A stretch of 64,000 bases of DNA. Origin: Chlorogloeopsis sp. ULAP01 (GTDB lineage: Bacteria > Cyanobacteriota > Cyanobacteriia > Cyanobacteriales > Nostocaceae). The DNA lies in NCBI RefSeq assembly GCF_030381805.1, contig NZ_JAUDRH010000010.1, forward strand, positions 186,001 through 250,000. The letters are read 5' to 3'. Shown one piece after another: positions 52,351 to 62,379 of the stretch; position 1 is the stretch's first letter, and each line of letters opens with the position of its first letter. The position numbers and the translations under genes were made by a program. The notes under the pieces were generated by a model, which saw only the letters and a program-made list of their open reading frames with translations, made no database searches and had not been told where the DNA came from.

Positions 52351-52993
52351 AAATAGGGTTTAGGGGCTAGAAGAGCTAGCGCACCCTTGGAGGTTCCACG
52401 CTATATGCTTTATGCCGGGAAACTTTAGTTGAGCAGTGGCTCCTATGTTGTAGTGACTGGCGTGCTAGAGATAAGAGAAGTGAAGTTTTTATTTATATAG
52501 GTGTCTGTAATTCAGCAAGGGTTAATAAACATCAAATTTTAACTGTTTTTCTTTGTCAATCACTCTCACAAAGGATTTTTCTTAAATTTTTAATTGAATT
52601 CATATATGTAAAGATAGATACCTTATATGATTGAGCTTCTAACTATAGAAAGAATATTCCTCTGACTGTGGATAGTTAACTTAGCCAGAGTAGATTTGGT
52701 AATTTAAGAATATCAACAAACGAACGCACTGGCAGAACTTTGACACCGCTTTAGTTCTTTGTGGTGGTTTGAAGTCAAGCGATGCCGTAACTACCAACAG
52801 TGCATATATGACAACGACATAGATGGTTGTAGAGTTTGCTCGCTTAACTCTACTTTATCAAGAACAAGAGGATTCTGTTTTCCTCTACAGCGGTTGGAGT
52901 TCGTGAACATCTAGGGTCTATCGATATCTGTTTTAGCTCTTAGAAAACAATATCTCACAATTATCTTATTCACACACACTAAGGAGTTGAACC
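52351..52993. other. Intergenic region upstream of the GlsB-like gene
   Basis: It begins with a decayed repeat (GCGCACCCTTGGAGGTT...ATGCCGGGAAAC, about 52379-52430) related to the block at 51540-51600. The rest is AT-rich and should hold the promoter of the next gene. No gene seen. Confidence 0.5.
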
Positions 52994-53263
52994 ATGAATA
53001 TTCTTGCTTGGATTGTATTAGGTTTGTTAGCGGGTGCTATTGCTAAAGCTATTTATCCTGGTTCTCAAGGAGGCGGCATTCTGAGTACCCTAGTTTTAGG
53101 AATTATCGGTGCCTTCATTGGTGGAACCTTAGTTACTTTACTACAAACGGGAACTTTTGCGATTACATCTGCAACCTTAAGCATTCCTGGCTTAGTTGTG
53201 GCAGTGCTGGGTGCAATTATAGCTATTTTCTTGTACTACCAATTTGCTCGCAGAGCTTATTAA
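52994..53263 (+). CDS. GlsB/YeaQ/YmgE-family stress membrane protein
   Basis: An 89-residue protein with three hydrophobic segments: AWIVLGLLAGAIAKAIYPG, STLVLGIIGAFIGGTLV and LVVAVLGAIIAIFLYY. This is the transglycosylase-associated protein family of small inner-membrane proteins, often stress-induced; its function is unclear. AAGGAG lies 7 nt before ATG, a strong site. A terminator follows. Confidence 0.92.
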   Translation: MNILAWIVLGLLAGAIAKAIYPGSQGGGILSTLVLGIIGAFIGGTLVTLLQTGTFAITSATLSIPGLVVAVLGAIIAIFLYYQFARRAY

Positions 53264-53296
53264 AGCTTATTAATTAAGTAGAGCAACCAAATCTTT

Positions 53297-53330
53297 AGAT
53301 CCCCAACTTCTCACCAGAAGTCGGGGATCT
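53297..53330 (+). terminator. Hairpin terminator after the GlsB-like gene
   Basis: AGATCCCCAACTTCT (53297-53311) pairs with AGAAGTCGGGGATCT (53316-53330) with one mismatch and a CACC loop, then GTGTGTTTT. The sequence is also a known-looking dispersed hairpin; a decayed relative is at 32979-33011. Confidence 0.75.
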
Positions 53331-53368
53331 GTGTGTTTTAATCCAAAATTCTTTAATCCAAAATGGTA

Positions 53369-56300
53369 TTAGAACCGTGTTTCATACTCAACTACTGCTC
53401 TGCTCTCATCTGCTAAATTTGTGGAACCTCGCAAAAGAACTTGGTCATTGAGGCGGTAAATTATGTTGTAACGGAAGGATTCGTTGGCAGCAAAAACTCG
53501 CGATATGGAAGCAGAAAGATCATCAGAAATACCAACCACCGCCTCTGCTGCTAAACCAAGCACTGAAACATTTGATGCCGGATTGGTTATGACAGTAGGA
53601 AATATCCGCAAATCTCTTAAACCGATCGCTTCACCAAATTGACTAATGGTTCCTTGCAATCCTGGAAAGAGAGTAGAACCAGCTATAGTAGCAATCCCCA
53701 AACCAGGATCGGCTTGTCCGAGAACATTTAAGAAGGAACCTCCGATTAAAGCAATAATTTCCGCTTCACTACGAGCAGGTTCACTAGTTAATTCTAGATT
53801 ATCAGCCAAATCACTAGCAGGGCCTTGTACTCTGGCTTCAACACGAACAGTATTTAAAGTACCGAAATTGATGGCAGAAATATCTTGAATTTCACTAGAA
53901 CCGGCTGTAGCTGGTAACCGACTGCCGCGAACTTCAGGTACAAAAGTTACTAGCCGAACATCTAAAATGGGGTCAAAGCCAAGATTAGGAGTAAATGTCG
54001 CCGTTTGTTCGTAACCACGAGCCAAGCCGAATTGAGTAACAAATAAATTGACTTGCCCACGTCTAAGACTAATTGTTCCTTGAGGGCGAGGTTGAGCTAA
54101 TGTGCCGTTGAGGGTAATATCACCTTCTGCCACAAAATTGAAAAGTGGCTCGGCAGTAACGCGAACATTATCTTCTAAGAACACCTGTAAATCTGCAAAT
54201 CGTATAGGTGGAGTAACAGGAGTTTCGTTAGTGGGTGTTGGAGGAGGTGTTGTATTTGTTGTAATTTGAGTAGGTGTTGTACTCGTTGCAGTTTGAGCAG
54301 TACTTAAACCAGCAATTCTTTCCCTTAGGGATATTTCCCCATTACTTAAGCGAACATCTCCACCAATTTGTGGATCTATTGCTGTTCCGGTAATGACAAT
54401 ATTGCCACTAACTCCGCCTTGATACAATTGTGGAAGATTTAGTTGCAGATTTTCTGATGTAATCGTCAGGGGATTTGTTGCTGCTTCTTGTTGAGCATTT
54501 TGAGTGGCAAAAATAGGCAAAATTCCCTTAGCAGTTAATTGTCCTCGGCTGTATTCGCCTTGGAGTTGCTCAACGTTGAAGCGATCGCCCACAAAGCGCA
54601 CCGTTCCAGTTACATTTGTCAGTGGTTCAGGCAGATTTTGCACGTTCAAAGTCGCGTTTTTAATTGTCGTAATGCCGCTAATAACTGGCTGATCTAATGT
54701 GCCTTGAATTTCTACATCTACTTGTCCCTGACCTTTAACCCAACTAAATTGATTAGTAAAGGCGTTAACTACTGCTAAACCTTCATCTTGTACGTTAGCC
54801 TGGATACTAATTTGGTTACTATCAGGTTGAACGGTAGCGAAAGGTAATCCAAAGGGTAGGCTGCCTGTAATTTGTACTGGTTGTGTACCTGTGCCTGCAA
54901 TTTGTATAGTACTGCCAAAATTCAAGCGAGCGTCGTTGTAATTGAAGCTAACTTGTGCTGTTTCTACAGATTGTTTATTTACAGTACCATTCACCAGTCC
55001 TATTTCGCCTATTGCTCTAGGATTCTCTAAATTGCCTGCTAGAGTGACTAGGGTGTTCAGTGTCCCCGTAATATCAACAGGCAAATCAGGTAAAAAAGGT
55101 TCTATGAGTTCTACTGGTAACGCTTCTGCTCGCGCTTGTCCAGAAAGTTGCTCTTGACTCAATTGTCCATTGAAAGCCAGGAGCGAGCCATTCAAATTTG
55201 CTCGCAGGGGTAGTAACGTCAAAACTCCATCTGCAAAATTACCTTGAGCAATCACTTGATTGATATTGTATTTACCCCATACCCAATCCGAACCTGTTAA
55301 ATCAAAACCGATATTCAACCCTTGCTGCAAAGTGCCAGTTACTGTTACGTTTCCATTAATTGCCCCTGTTAACTCTGCCAGTGTTGGTATTCGCTGTGCT
55401 TGTTGCTGCTCCTGGCGCTGTTGGGCAACAAGTGCTTGAATTTGCTCAAAAAAGCGCAATTGTGTCAGTAAAGGAGCATCTGGTAAACTTACAGGCTGAG
55501 TTTGTAGTGCTTCTGCTCCCGCTAAATCTGGAGTTTCTAAGCCAGTGGCTAAGTCTTGAAAACCAAAGATGCTGACTGCTTGCAATACTTGCTCTATTCT
55601 GGCTTGGTTGAAGCCAAGTTGAAATTGTAGCGGGCGATCGCCAACAGTTGGCAACTCACCACTGAGGGAGTAAATGCCCTCTCCTTGGCGGATTTGACCC
55701 TGTTGTAAAGTAAAAGTACTATCAGCAAAACCGATACGCCCTCGAAATTCATCTGCGGTGATTCTGCCGATTCTAGGTTGGGCGATCGCTACATCTCCAA
55801 TAAAGGTATTATTGGTTAAATTAACGACTAAATCCCCAGATATATTTCCGGCAATCGGTCTTAAAGTTGCACCAGGGGGAACGAAATTTTCCAGCACAGC
55901 TACAGGAAAATCGCGGACGTTAACAAAAAGATTATCTCCTTCAGTTCTGCCAGTTGCGACAGCGCGATCGCGTTGAATTAAAAATGAAAGTGGGCGATTA
56001 TTGGGGTCAAGAGTAAGGGCAATTTGGTCTTGTTTGCCAGTTAGTTGAAGTCGTGTTCCTTGTTCTGGCTGAAAATTTACTTGCCCTGTAAGCAGCGGAT
56101 CGAACGCCACTCCATTAACTGCAAAATTTCTTAACCGAATATCTCCAGAAGCGATCGGAGTCGTAGGAGTACCTGTAAGTTGTCCGGTAAAATCAACTTG
56201 ACCTGCAAGTGCTACATTTCCAGGTAGGTTAAGGGGAAGATTTTGCAAGTTATAGTCTCGCGCTCGCACATCCAAGTTAAACCCAGTAATTTGGGGTGTT

Positions 56301-58600
56301 TCCTCCACTTGAACTGCCACAGTACCCACAACGCTCAACCCCGGTGCAGTCGCCTGTAAAATTTGCAAGCGATCGCCATTCCATTGAAATTGGGCAGTTA
56401 AAGGTTGTTGGAGTTGGGCTAAACCTTGGGAAAAGCGTACCTGCCCTGCTGCTTGGATATTTGAGAGTTGGAAAGATTCAGTAGTTCCAGTTGCACTTAC
56501 TTCACCATTGAGCCGTCCCCGCAATTGTGGTGATAAAGTATTTAGTTGAACTTGGGAAATATTAGCTAAAGCTTGCCAGCGCCCTTCATCTAAGCGAATA
56601 TTTCTCAGGTTTACCGTGCCATCCGCTAAACGTAAATTAGCCTGTCCTGCGGCTTGAATATCTGAAAGTTGAAAAGATTCAGTCGTTCCCAACAGATTCA
56701 AGTTAGAACTAACGATTTGTCCTGGCGGTAAATTTTGTGCTATTTGACTGAGTGGAACTTGGGAGGCATTAACAACAGCTTGCCAACGACCGTTATTGAG
56801 GCGAATATTACTGAGGTTAACACTGCCTTGTGCCAATTTGACATTTGCCTGTCCTGAGCCTTGAATAGCCGACGGTTGGAAAGATTTTGTCGTTCCAGAT
56901 AAAGCAAACTCACCGTTTAAAACACCTTGGTACTGGGGTGGTACTTGGGGAAGGCGACTCAACTGAATGCTATTTGCGTCTACAAAAGCTTGCCATTTTT
57001 CTTGGGCAAGGCTACCTCTAGCTTGGATTGTACTCCCTGCTACTTTAAAAACACCATCTTGGAACCGGACAACTCCCGTGTTTTCGATTAAAATTCCAAC
57101 TTGACCAGAGTAGGTAGCACCAGGTGCTTGCAATTGTACTGCTGTTTGGAAATTACCAGGAATACCGGAAACTTGGGCATTTGCGGAAAGATTGCCAATT
57201 GTAAATGTCGGAGCAGCTTCATAGATTTTGGCGATCGCATCTCCAGGTAAATTCTGTGCCTGCAAGTTGAAAGCAATTTTGTTTTGAGTTCCTAACCCAA
57301 CTCTACCGTTACCAGTAATTTTTCCTCCGACTGTTGGCGTTGCCTGAATATTAGAAAGGACAAGTTCAGAAGGAGTCAACCGCAAACGACTGCTGATATT
57401 ACTAAATGTCAAGCGGTCAATTTGAGCAGGTTTAACACTACTAATTGTTCCCGTTAAAATCGGTTTTTGCAGTTCTCCTTGTAATTGCAAGTTTGCTTGT
57501 ACTGTTCCAGCTGTTGGAACTGGTAAGTTAACATTTAATGTATCTAAAAGATTTTTAACGCTAGCTGCTTTCACCTGAGCCGTAAGGTTGTAACCAGTTT
57601 CGGTATTTAACTTGCCACTGGCTTGCAGAGGAATGCTGCCATAGCTTGTATTTAAGTTTTCTACTGCAATTGTTTGACCCTGAAATTGCAGTTTACCCGT
57701 AGTATTATTAAATGCTCTGGGGACATTAGCAATTTGTGCAGTTACTTGATTTAAACCGACAGTTCCAAACAGAGCAGTTTCTGGTTGAGTGGGTTGAAAT
57801 TGGACTGTTAAGTTACTATCTAAACGACCACCTTGTAAATCGAGTGGCAACTCTATCAATCGAGTCACATCAGAGGCGAGCAGATTAGAGGAATTAATTT
57901 TGAGATTAGTTTGGTTTACTTTTAAGTTCGTCTCTCCAGCAATTCGTAAATTTCCTCCTCTCCTGGGTTGACCGTTGAGTGTAAAATTAATGCGTTGATT
58001 TTGATCTAGAAAATTAGCTACACCACTGACTTGAGTTATCCCAACAAAAGCCTTAGGTTTTTTTGGCTCAGAATAGGGGAACAACAATACATCAGCGTTT
58101 TCTACCCGGATTGACTCCAAATCAGTTCTGATCAAACCGACTCCCTCTGTGGGTGGAGTTTTTATTTCCGTCGTTACCCAGCGACCTTCTTGATCCTGTG
58201 CAATATAGACATTAGGTTGAACTAAGGTAACATTTAGTTTTAAAGTTCGATTGAGCAGTAGTTGCCACGGATCAAACTGCACCTCCACCGCCCTAGCCCT
58301 AAGATTATCTGGATCTGTGGCTGTTGCAGGTACTGATGATGGGCCGAAGCGTAAACCATTAAAGGAAATATCTTGGATTTCTCCTACCTGTACAGGTCGT
58401 CCAAGTATTTGCTGGATGTTCTTTTCTACTAGTGGTGCTAACCTTTCGTTAATAAAGATCCAAGCCCACAACGCACCTCCCACAGCACCAGCAAGCAAAA
58501 TCACACCTATAGCCATACTGGTGCGACTTAACAGAAGGAGTCGTAAACGCCTGTTAAAACTCGATTGAGGTTGATTATCCCGATTTGGAGAGCGTGTCAT
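53369..58600 (-). CDS. tamB: Translocation/assembly module TamB-like protein
   Basis: A 1743-residue envelope protein. One N-terminal membrane anchor (about residues 28-52, LSRTSMAIGVILLAGAVGGALW) is followed by a very long run of beta-strand repeats (patterns such as LTGTPTTPIASGDIRLRNF and GTLDQPVISGITTIKNATLN) and a C-terminal DUF490/TamB domain ending in Phe (VVEYETRF). It should form a hydrophobic groove across the periplasm for lipid or barrel-protein traffic to the outer membrane. Internal repeats near residues 580-720 (SGTTKSFQPSAIQGSGQANV type, three copies) show recent duplication. No frameshift is seen. It is a single gene. Confidence 0.93.
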   Translation of the reverse strand: MTRSPNRDNQPQSSFNRRLRLLLLSRTSMAIGVILLAGAVGGALWAWIFINERLAPLVEKNIQQILGRPVQVGEIQDISFNGLRFGPSSVPATATDPDNLRARAVEVQFDPWQLLLNRTLKLNVTLVQPNVYIAQDQEGRWVTTEIKTPPTEGVGLIRTDLESIRVENADVLLFPYSEPKKPKAFVGITQVSGVANFLDQNQRINFTLNGQPRRGGNLRIAGETNLKVNQTNLKINSSNLLASDVTRLIELPLDLQGGRLDSNLTVQFQPTQPETALFGTVGLNQVTAQIANVPRAFNNTTGKLQFQGQTIAVENLNTSYGSIPLQASGKLNTETGYNLTAQVKAASVKNLLDTLNVNLPVPTAGTVQANLQLQGELQKPILTGTISSVKPAQIDRLTFSNISSRLRLTPSELVLSNIQATPTVGGKITGNGRVGLGTQNKIAFNLQAQNLPGDAIAKIYEAAPTFTIGNLSANAQVSGIPGNFQTAVQLQAPGATYSGQVGILIENTGVVRFQDGVFKVAGSTIQARGSLAQEKWQAFVDANSIQLSRLPQVPPQYQGVLNGEFALSGTTKSFQPSAIQGSGQANVKLAQGSVNLSNIRLNNGRWQAVVNASQVPLSQIAQNLPPGQIVSSNLNLLGTTESFQLSDIQAAGQANLRLADGTVNLRNIRLDEGRWQALANISQVQLNTLSPQLRGRLNGEVSATGTTESFQLSNIQAAGQVRFSQGLAQLQQPLTAQFQWNGDRLQILQATAPGLSVVGTVAVQVEETPQITGFNLDVRARDYNLQNLPLNLPGNVALAGQVDFTGQLTGTPTTPIASGDIRLRNFAVNGVAFDPLLTGQVNFQPEQGTRLQLTGKQDQIALTLDPNNRPLSFLIQRDRAVATGRTEGDNLFVNVRDFPVAVLENFVPPGATLRPIAGNISGDLVVNLTNNTFIGDVAIAQPRIGRITADEFRGRIGFADSTFTLQQGQIRQGEGIYSLSGELPTVGDRPLQFQLGFNQARIEQVLQAVSIFGFQDLATGLETPDLAGAEALQTQPVSLPDAPLLTQLRFFEQIQALVAQQRQEQQQAQRIPTLAELTGAINGNVTVTGTLQQGLNIGFDLTGSDWVWGKYNINQVIAQGNFADGVLTLLPLRANLNGSLLAFNGQLSQEQLSGQARAEALPVELIEPFLPDLPVDITGTLNTLVTLAGNLENPRAIGEIGLVNGTVNKQSVETAQVSFNYNDARLNFGSTIQIAGTGTQPVQITGSLPFGLPFATVQPDSNQISIQANVQDEGLAVVNAFTNQFSWVKGQGQVDVEIQGTLDQPVISGITTIKNATLNVQNLPEPLTNVTGTVRFVGDRFNVEQLQGEYSRGQLTAKGILPIFATQNAQQEAATNPLTITSENLQLNLPQLYQGGVSGNIVITGTAIDPQIGGDVRLSNGEISLRERIAGLSTAQTATSTTPTQITTNTTPPPTPTNETPVTPPIRFADLQVFLEDNVRVTAEPLFNFVAEGDITLNGTLAQPRPQGTISLRRGQVNLFVTQFGLARGYEQTATFTPNLGFDPILDVRLVTFVPEVRGSRLPATAGSSEIQDISAINFGTLNTVRVEARVQGPASDLADNLELTSEPARSEAEIIALIGGSFLNVLGQADPGLGIATIAGSTLFPGLQGTISQFGEAIGLRDLRIFPTVITNPASNVSVLGLAAEAVVGISDDLSASISRVFAANESFRYNIIYRLNDQVLLRGSTNLADESRAVVEYETRF

Positions 58601-58733
58601 CTCTCATATCTCTAAAGAACAGTTCTAGGCAATGCCAAGTTGTATATTGCTCGGCTTACATTTTGACAGATTTAGAACACATCTATCAAAAGTAGAGTCA
58701 GAAAACAAGACAAATAAAACTTCATTTATTTGA

Positions 58734-59258
58734 TTATTTGATGACGTTTACCGACGTTCCAAAAGTCACCAGTTGAAATAATTCTTTAATATCTCTGTTG
58801 TACATTCGTAAACAACCGTGGGAGATTGCTTGCCCTACAGTTTCAGGATTAGGAGTACCATGAAACCCAACCCAATTTCGCCCATCAGTCCAAAAACCAA
58901 TCCAATAATTTCCGAGAGGGTTCTCTGGTGTCCCTCCTTTAATTGCTTGACCTGTTATCGGGTGAATCCACGTAGGGTTTTGTAATAATTGCTGTACTTT
59001 AAACTTACCTGTAGGAGTTTCCCAGTTACGCCGACCAACTGCGATCGGATAACTTTTAATCAAATTTTTACCTCGATATACAAATACTCGTCGCCGACTA
59101 AGATTTACTTCTAATCGAGTTGTTTGAGTTTGAGTTTCATAGGCATCCGGTAATATAAATATTTGCTCATACGCCCAAGAATATTGAGGAAAAACCAAGT
59201 TGAGCAATACACCGAGCATCAAAAATAAATAAATGGATTTATTGGTTTTATTCTGCAT
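58734..59258 (-). CDS. L,D-transpeptidase (YkuD family)
   Basis: A 174-residue exported enzyme. The signal peptide is at residues 8-29 (SIYLFLMLGVLLNLVFPQYSWA). The YkuD domain contains YPIAVGRRNWETPTGKF, HPITGQAIKGG and the catalytic FHGTPNPET...SHGCLRM, with H147 and the nucleophile C149. It forms 3-3 cross-links in peptidoglycan or attaches proteins to it. There is no LysM or other binding domain. It sits upstream of the TamB gene on the same strand, separated by 133 bp, and is probably transcribed alone. Confidence 0.93.
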   Translation of the reverse strand: MQNKTNKSIYLFLMLGVLLNLVFPQYSWAYEQIFILPDAYETQTQTTRLEVNLSRRRVFVYRGKNLIKSYPIAVGRRNWETPTGKFKVQQLLQNPTWIHPITGQAIKGGTPENPLGNYWIGFWTDGRNWVGFHGTPNPETVGQAISHGCLRMYNRDIKELFQLVTFGTSVNVIK

Positions 59259-59623
59259 TTTTCTAGTAAAAGTCTACTGATTTTGCCGTTAATTTTGTTA
59301 TTCTCTGTTTTTCGTTGATTAATGGTGATTTGCTAGATAATTATTTCTTAAAAAATAGCTATTGTCATTTTATTCTTAATCAAACTCTAGATAGATAAAT
59401 AGCATTATTACTGTTTCTACACTTAAACAAAACATTCAATTTTAAATTCTTCTGCCAATTTACTTTTTGGTCAGAAAGTGTTGGCAATTCAAGACTTGAG
59501 CTACTGCAAAAATATGCAAATAATATCTATGAATTTATTTTGCTATCTTTTGCAAAAACTCTCAGATTGAATACACAAAATGTAAAGCAATTGCTCAAAT
59601 TTTACCTAATGGAGATTTCATTC
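59259..59623. other. AT-rich divergent intergenic region
   Basis: About 365 bp between the L,D-transpeptidase and the TPG-repeat protein genes, which diverge. It must contain both promoters; no unambiguous boxes were identified. Confidence 0.45.
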
Positions 59624-60115
59624 ATGAGTAAAAAAAACACTAAGAATTTATTCACAAACATTGCTACTTTGATTGGCGTTGCTGGTGTTAGTGCTTTCTT
59701 TACCCTTCCAGCCAAAGCCGAAATCAATCTAAATCCTGCTAGTCTTGCTCAAGCTACCCCTGGTACAACTACTCCTGGAACTACAACTCCTGGAACTACA
59801 ACTCCTGGTATTACCCAACCTGGTACAACTACCCCTGGAACTACAACTCCTGGTACAACTACCCCTGGTATCACCCAACCTGGTACAACTACCCCTGGAA
59901 CTACAACTCCTGGTATTACCCAACCTGGTACAACTACTCCTGGTGTAACTCAACCTGGAACAACAGATGATACAACTAACATTGACGAAACTACCCCTGG
60001 CGCTCAACCCGTGCAAGATACAACTACACCAGGAGGCATTCAACAGGATGACACAACTACACCAGGAGGCGTTCAACAGGATGATAATGGTAATGGTGTA
60101 AGAGCTTTATGGTAA
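59624..60115 (+). CDS. Secreted Thr/Pro/Gly-repeat protein
   Basis: A 163-residue protein when started at ATG 59624, which has GGAG 9 nt upstream; the open frame extends further 5' without a good site. A signal peptide ends at LPAKA-E (about residue 33). From residue ~46 the protein is TPGTTTPG repeats with TPGITQPG variants, then DTTTPGGIQQDD units and a short tail ending NGNGVRALW. There is no folded domain. It may be a cell-surface, sheath-associated or linker-like protein, and Thr-rich repeats of this kind could be glycosylated (inference). A strong terminator follows. Confidence 0.75.
   Translation: MSKKNTKNLFTNIATLIGVAGVSAFFTLPAKAEINLNPASLAQATPGTTTPGTTTPGTTTPGITQPGTTTPGTTTPGTTTPGITQPGTTTPGTTTPGITQPGTTTPGVTQPGTTDDTTNIDETTPGAQPVQDTTTPGGIQQDDTTTPGGVQQDDNGNGVRALW
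59756..59965 (+). repeat. Tandem coding repeats (TPGTT / TPGITQPG)
   Basis: Short units of 15 bp (ACTCCTGGAACTACA type) alternate with 15-bp GGTATTACCCAACCT variants, making higher-order blocks of about 45-60 bp. All units keep the frame. Confidence 0.85.
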
Positions 60116-60131
60116 ATGGTTAAATAATGAC

Positions 60132-60186
60132 AATAATCCCCCTGTACTTTCTGTTTTTAGGAGAGCAGGGGGATTGATTATTTTTA
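60132..60186 (+). terminator. Intrinsic terminator after the TPG-repeat gene
   Basis: Arms AATCCCCCTG (60135-60144) and CAGGGGGATT (60166-60175) match perfectly, and a T-rich run GATTATTTTTAG follows. The 21-nt loop includes another T run. Confidence 0.85.
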
Positions 60187-60198
60187 GCGGCGTGATGT

Positions 60199-62193
60199 TT
60201 ACGGTAGCACGGCTGGATCATCGTCAATCGAGAGCAGGAAGTTGATCAAGTCGGTTTGCTGTTGTGTAGTAAAACCTGCTTGTTCATCAACCCAGTAGGG
60301 GTGTCCTTGACCGGTTATATTTGATCGCTGTAAGTCGGAACTTGCTTTGTTAGCAGCAACCATAGGCTCACGCAGGTTACGATCAACTAGCGATCGCAAG
60401 CTAGCTTCGGCATCTGGTAAAATACCACGCATCAAAGTACCTGCCATACCCAATTGTTGGGAGTTTGCAACAACAAAGCCTCCTTTTTCATCTTGCTTGA
60501 AGGCTTCTCGGCTAGCTGCAACCCCACCATCATGGAGATAAGGCGCACTGAGGTAAAGTCCAATCAAGTTTTGTACTTTATAGCCACCAGCAGGATCGCT
60601 AATAGCATAGGCTAGCTCAATATCTTCCTGAGGCGTAATATCTGTAGGTATTGACAGTACAGCTGGATTAGATGGCAACGGCACAGGTACGTTACTTGGA
60701 TAAGTATCTGGTGGCGCAAACTGTTCAGCAAAAGACTGCGATGCTGGCGCTCGGTTGCCTTGAGTTTTCACCTCTTGCACAGGAATTACCTTATGGTTGG
60801 TAAAGTACCTGCCACTATGGCAATCATTACAATTAGCCTGCGTAAAAATCTTTGCTCCACGCTGGAGAGTTGCAAGATCAGCAGCTTCGTGAGGAGGTGG
60901 TGCTAAAGTATTTTGCCAAGCTGACATCCCATTGAGTTGAGCAGCCACAGGTAAACCAGGAGTCACTGCCATTAATCCATTCTGCATGAACAGGGAACCT
61001 TTGGGGTATTCTGGCATCCGAATAGTGCTGTTGATTCCAGGTTCTCCAGGTGTAGGATCTACCTTGTCTAAAAATTCGGAAGGTTGGGCTCCTTCTGGAA
61101 GACGAAATTCAGATTTGGAAGCGTTTTGCAGCATTGTTCCTAAATAGGTTTCTTTATCAATGCCTAGTACTTCTTCGCTGGTATCTGCTGTTGTTGTTGG
61201 ATCTGCATTCAATCCAAATACCGCATTATTTAGTGTGGTTAATCCGTGGAACCAACCAATGGAAGCAACGCCACTCCAAGCATAAGGCCAAGAATCGTGG
61301 GTATAGGAAGATGGGATCTGAGCTGAGTTATTTTTTAGATCGCCATTAGAAACAAAGTTACCAGGAGGCCAGGATAGAATCGCTTTATCTACTTCGTCTT
61401 CCATGATTTTAGAGTCAGGAAGAAATGCTGTTTCTCCGTTCTTGTCGATATAGGTATGCTTTCCAAGGGGAATTTTTGTGGGATTGACATCTGTCTGCCG
61501 GAAGAGAGCAGCTGAATTACTAGCCATTGCAATTAATGGCCCCAAATTAACGTCTGTATTAATTGCACCTTCTAATATACGCCCAGTTTCTTGATTGACT
61601 GTGGCATGGCATAAAGCACAGGTAATACCTACTCTCGGTTGAGCATGATTGATTTTGAGGGTAATTCCTAAGGGAAACAAAGAACCCTTAGGTACATCTA
61701 AACCGGTATTGAGTACCGTACCTGCGGGGAAAGTGCGATCGCCGACGGTGATATCTTGGTCTAAGGGAATCTGAAGATTAGTAGTTTGTTTGCCCTTCAA
61801 AGCTAATATTGCTTTGGTGATGCTACCTAGATTAATCGGCCCATCTAGAATGCCAACTATATCTGTAAACAGATATTCATTACCAAAGGTTTCTTGATAA
61901 AAAGCATCACGTCCAAGGTTGATTAACTCTTCAGTAATTTCAACTGCACCATTCTCAGCAGAAAGGGCTTCACGTCCTTTTTCTGTTTGCAGAAACTTAT
62001 TCGCTTCTTCTTTACTAACTACGTAACCCAGCACGTCATAGGAGCCAACTCCTTTGGGTGCAGATTTTGTGATTGGAGTATATGTATTGTTGACTGAAGG
62101 TGGTCTTCCTGGCAAAGTTATTTCTAATTGAAAACCCAAAAAGCCAACAAAAAGAAGTAAAGAGATTAAGATAATTATGCTGCGTAATCGCAT
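60199..62193 (-). CDS. Two-heme c-type cytochrome, possibly peroxidase-like
   Basis: A 664-residue exported protein with an N-terminal membrane anchor/signal (about residues 3-21, IIILISLLLFVGFLGF). Two heme-binding motifs are present: CALCH (192-196) and CNDCH (455-459), 263 residues apart. The second lies in a cytochrome-c-peroxidase-like region with LQRGAKIFTQANC and NLIGLYLSAPYLHDGGVAASREA, which is typical of di-heme peroxidase/MauG relatives. At 664 residues it is about twice the size of ordinary di-heme peroxidases and nearer to di-heme oxygenases such as RoxA; the substrate is unknown. It is separated from pstS by a palindrome. Confidence 0.85.
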   Translation of the reverse strand: MRLRSIIILISLLLFVGFLGFQLEITLPGRPPSVNNTYTPITKSAPKGVGSYDVLGYVVSKEEANKFLQTEKGREALSAENGAVEITEELINLGRDAFYQETFGNEYLFTDIVGILDGPINLGSITKAILALKGKQTTNLQIPLDQDITVGDRTFPAGTVLNTGLDVPKGSLFPLGITLKINHAQPRVGITCALCHATVNQETGRILEGAINTDVNLGPLIAMASNSAALFRQTDVNPTKIPLGKHTYIDKNGETAFLPDSKIMEDEVDKAILSWPPGNFVSNGDLKNNSAQIPSSYTHDSWPYAWSGVASIGWFHGLTTLNNAVFGLNADPTTTADTSEEVLGIDKETYLGTMLQNASKSEFRLPEGAQPSEFLDKVDPTPGEPGINSTIRMPEYPKGSLFMQNGLMAVTPGLPVAAQLNGMSAWQNTLAPPPHEAADLATLQRGAKIFTQANCNDCHSGRYFTNHKVIPVQEVKTQGNRAPASQSFAEQFAPPDTYPSNVPVPLPSNPAVLSIPTDITPQEDIELAYAISDPAGGYKVQNLIGLYLSAPYLHDGGVAASREAFKQDEKGGFVVANSQQLGMAGTLMRGILPDAEASLRSLVDRNLREPMVAANKASSDLQRSNITGQGHPYWVDEQAGFTTQQQTDLINFLLSIDDDPAVLP

Positions 62194-62339
62194 AGCTTTT
62201 TCACTGTGATTTGACTATCAATTGCTACAGTGAATCCTTGCAGTTATTGGTTGTGTTGATGTTCCATTGTCATTTATGAAATTTTGAGCCACTGTTGGAT
62301 ATATTCACATCTTGTATCAGTTCCATCAGCCTACAAACC

Positions 62340-62368
62340 CTCGTTACCAGGTTCAACCTGGTAACGAG
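62340..62368. repeat. Perfect palindrome between pstS and the cytochrome gene
   Basis: CTCGTTACCAGG (62340-62351) and CCTGGTAACGAG (62357-62368), with a TTCAA loop. It lies 12 bp beyond the pstS stop codon, so it may end pstS transcription, although no T tract follows. A decayed copy is at about 25689-25718. Confidence 0.8.
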
Positions 62369-62379
62369 AATTACTATAC

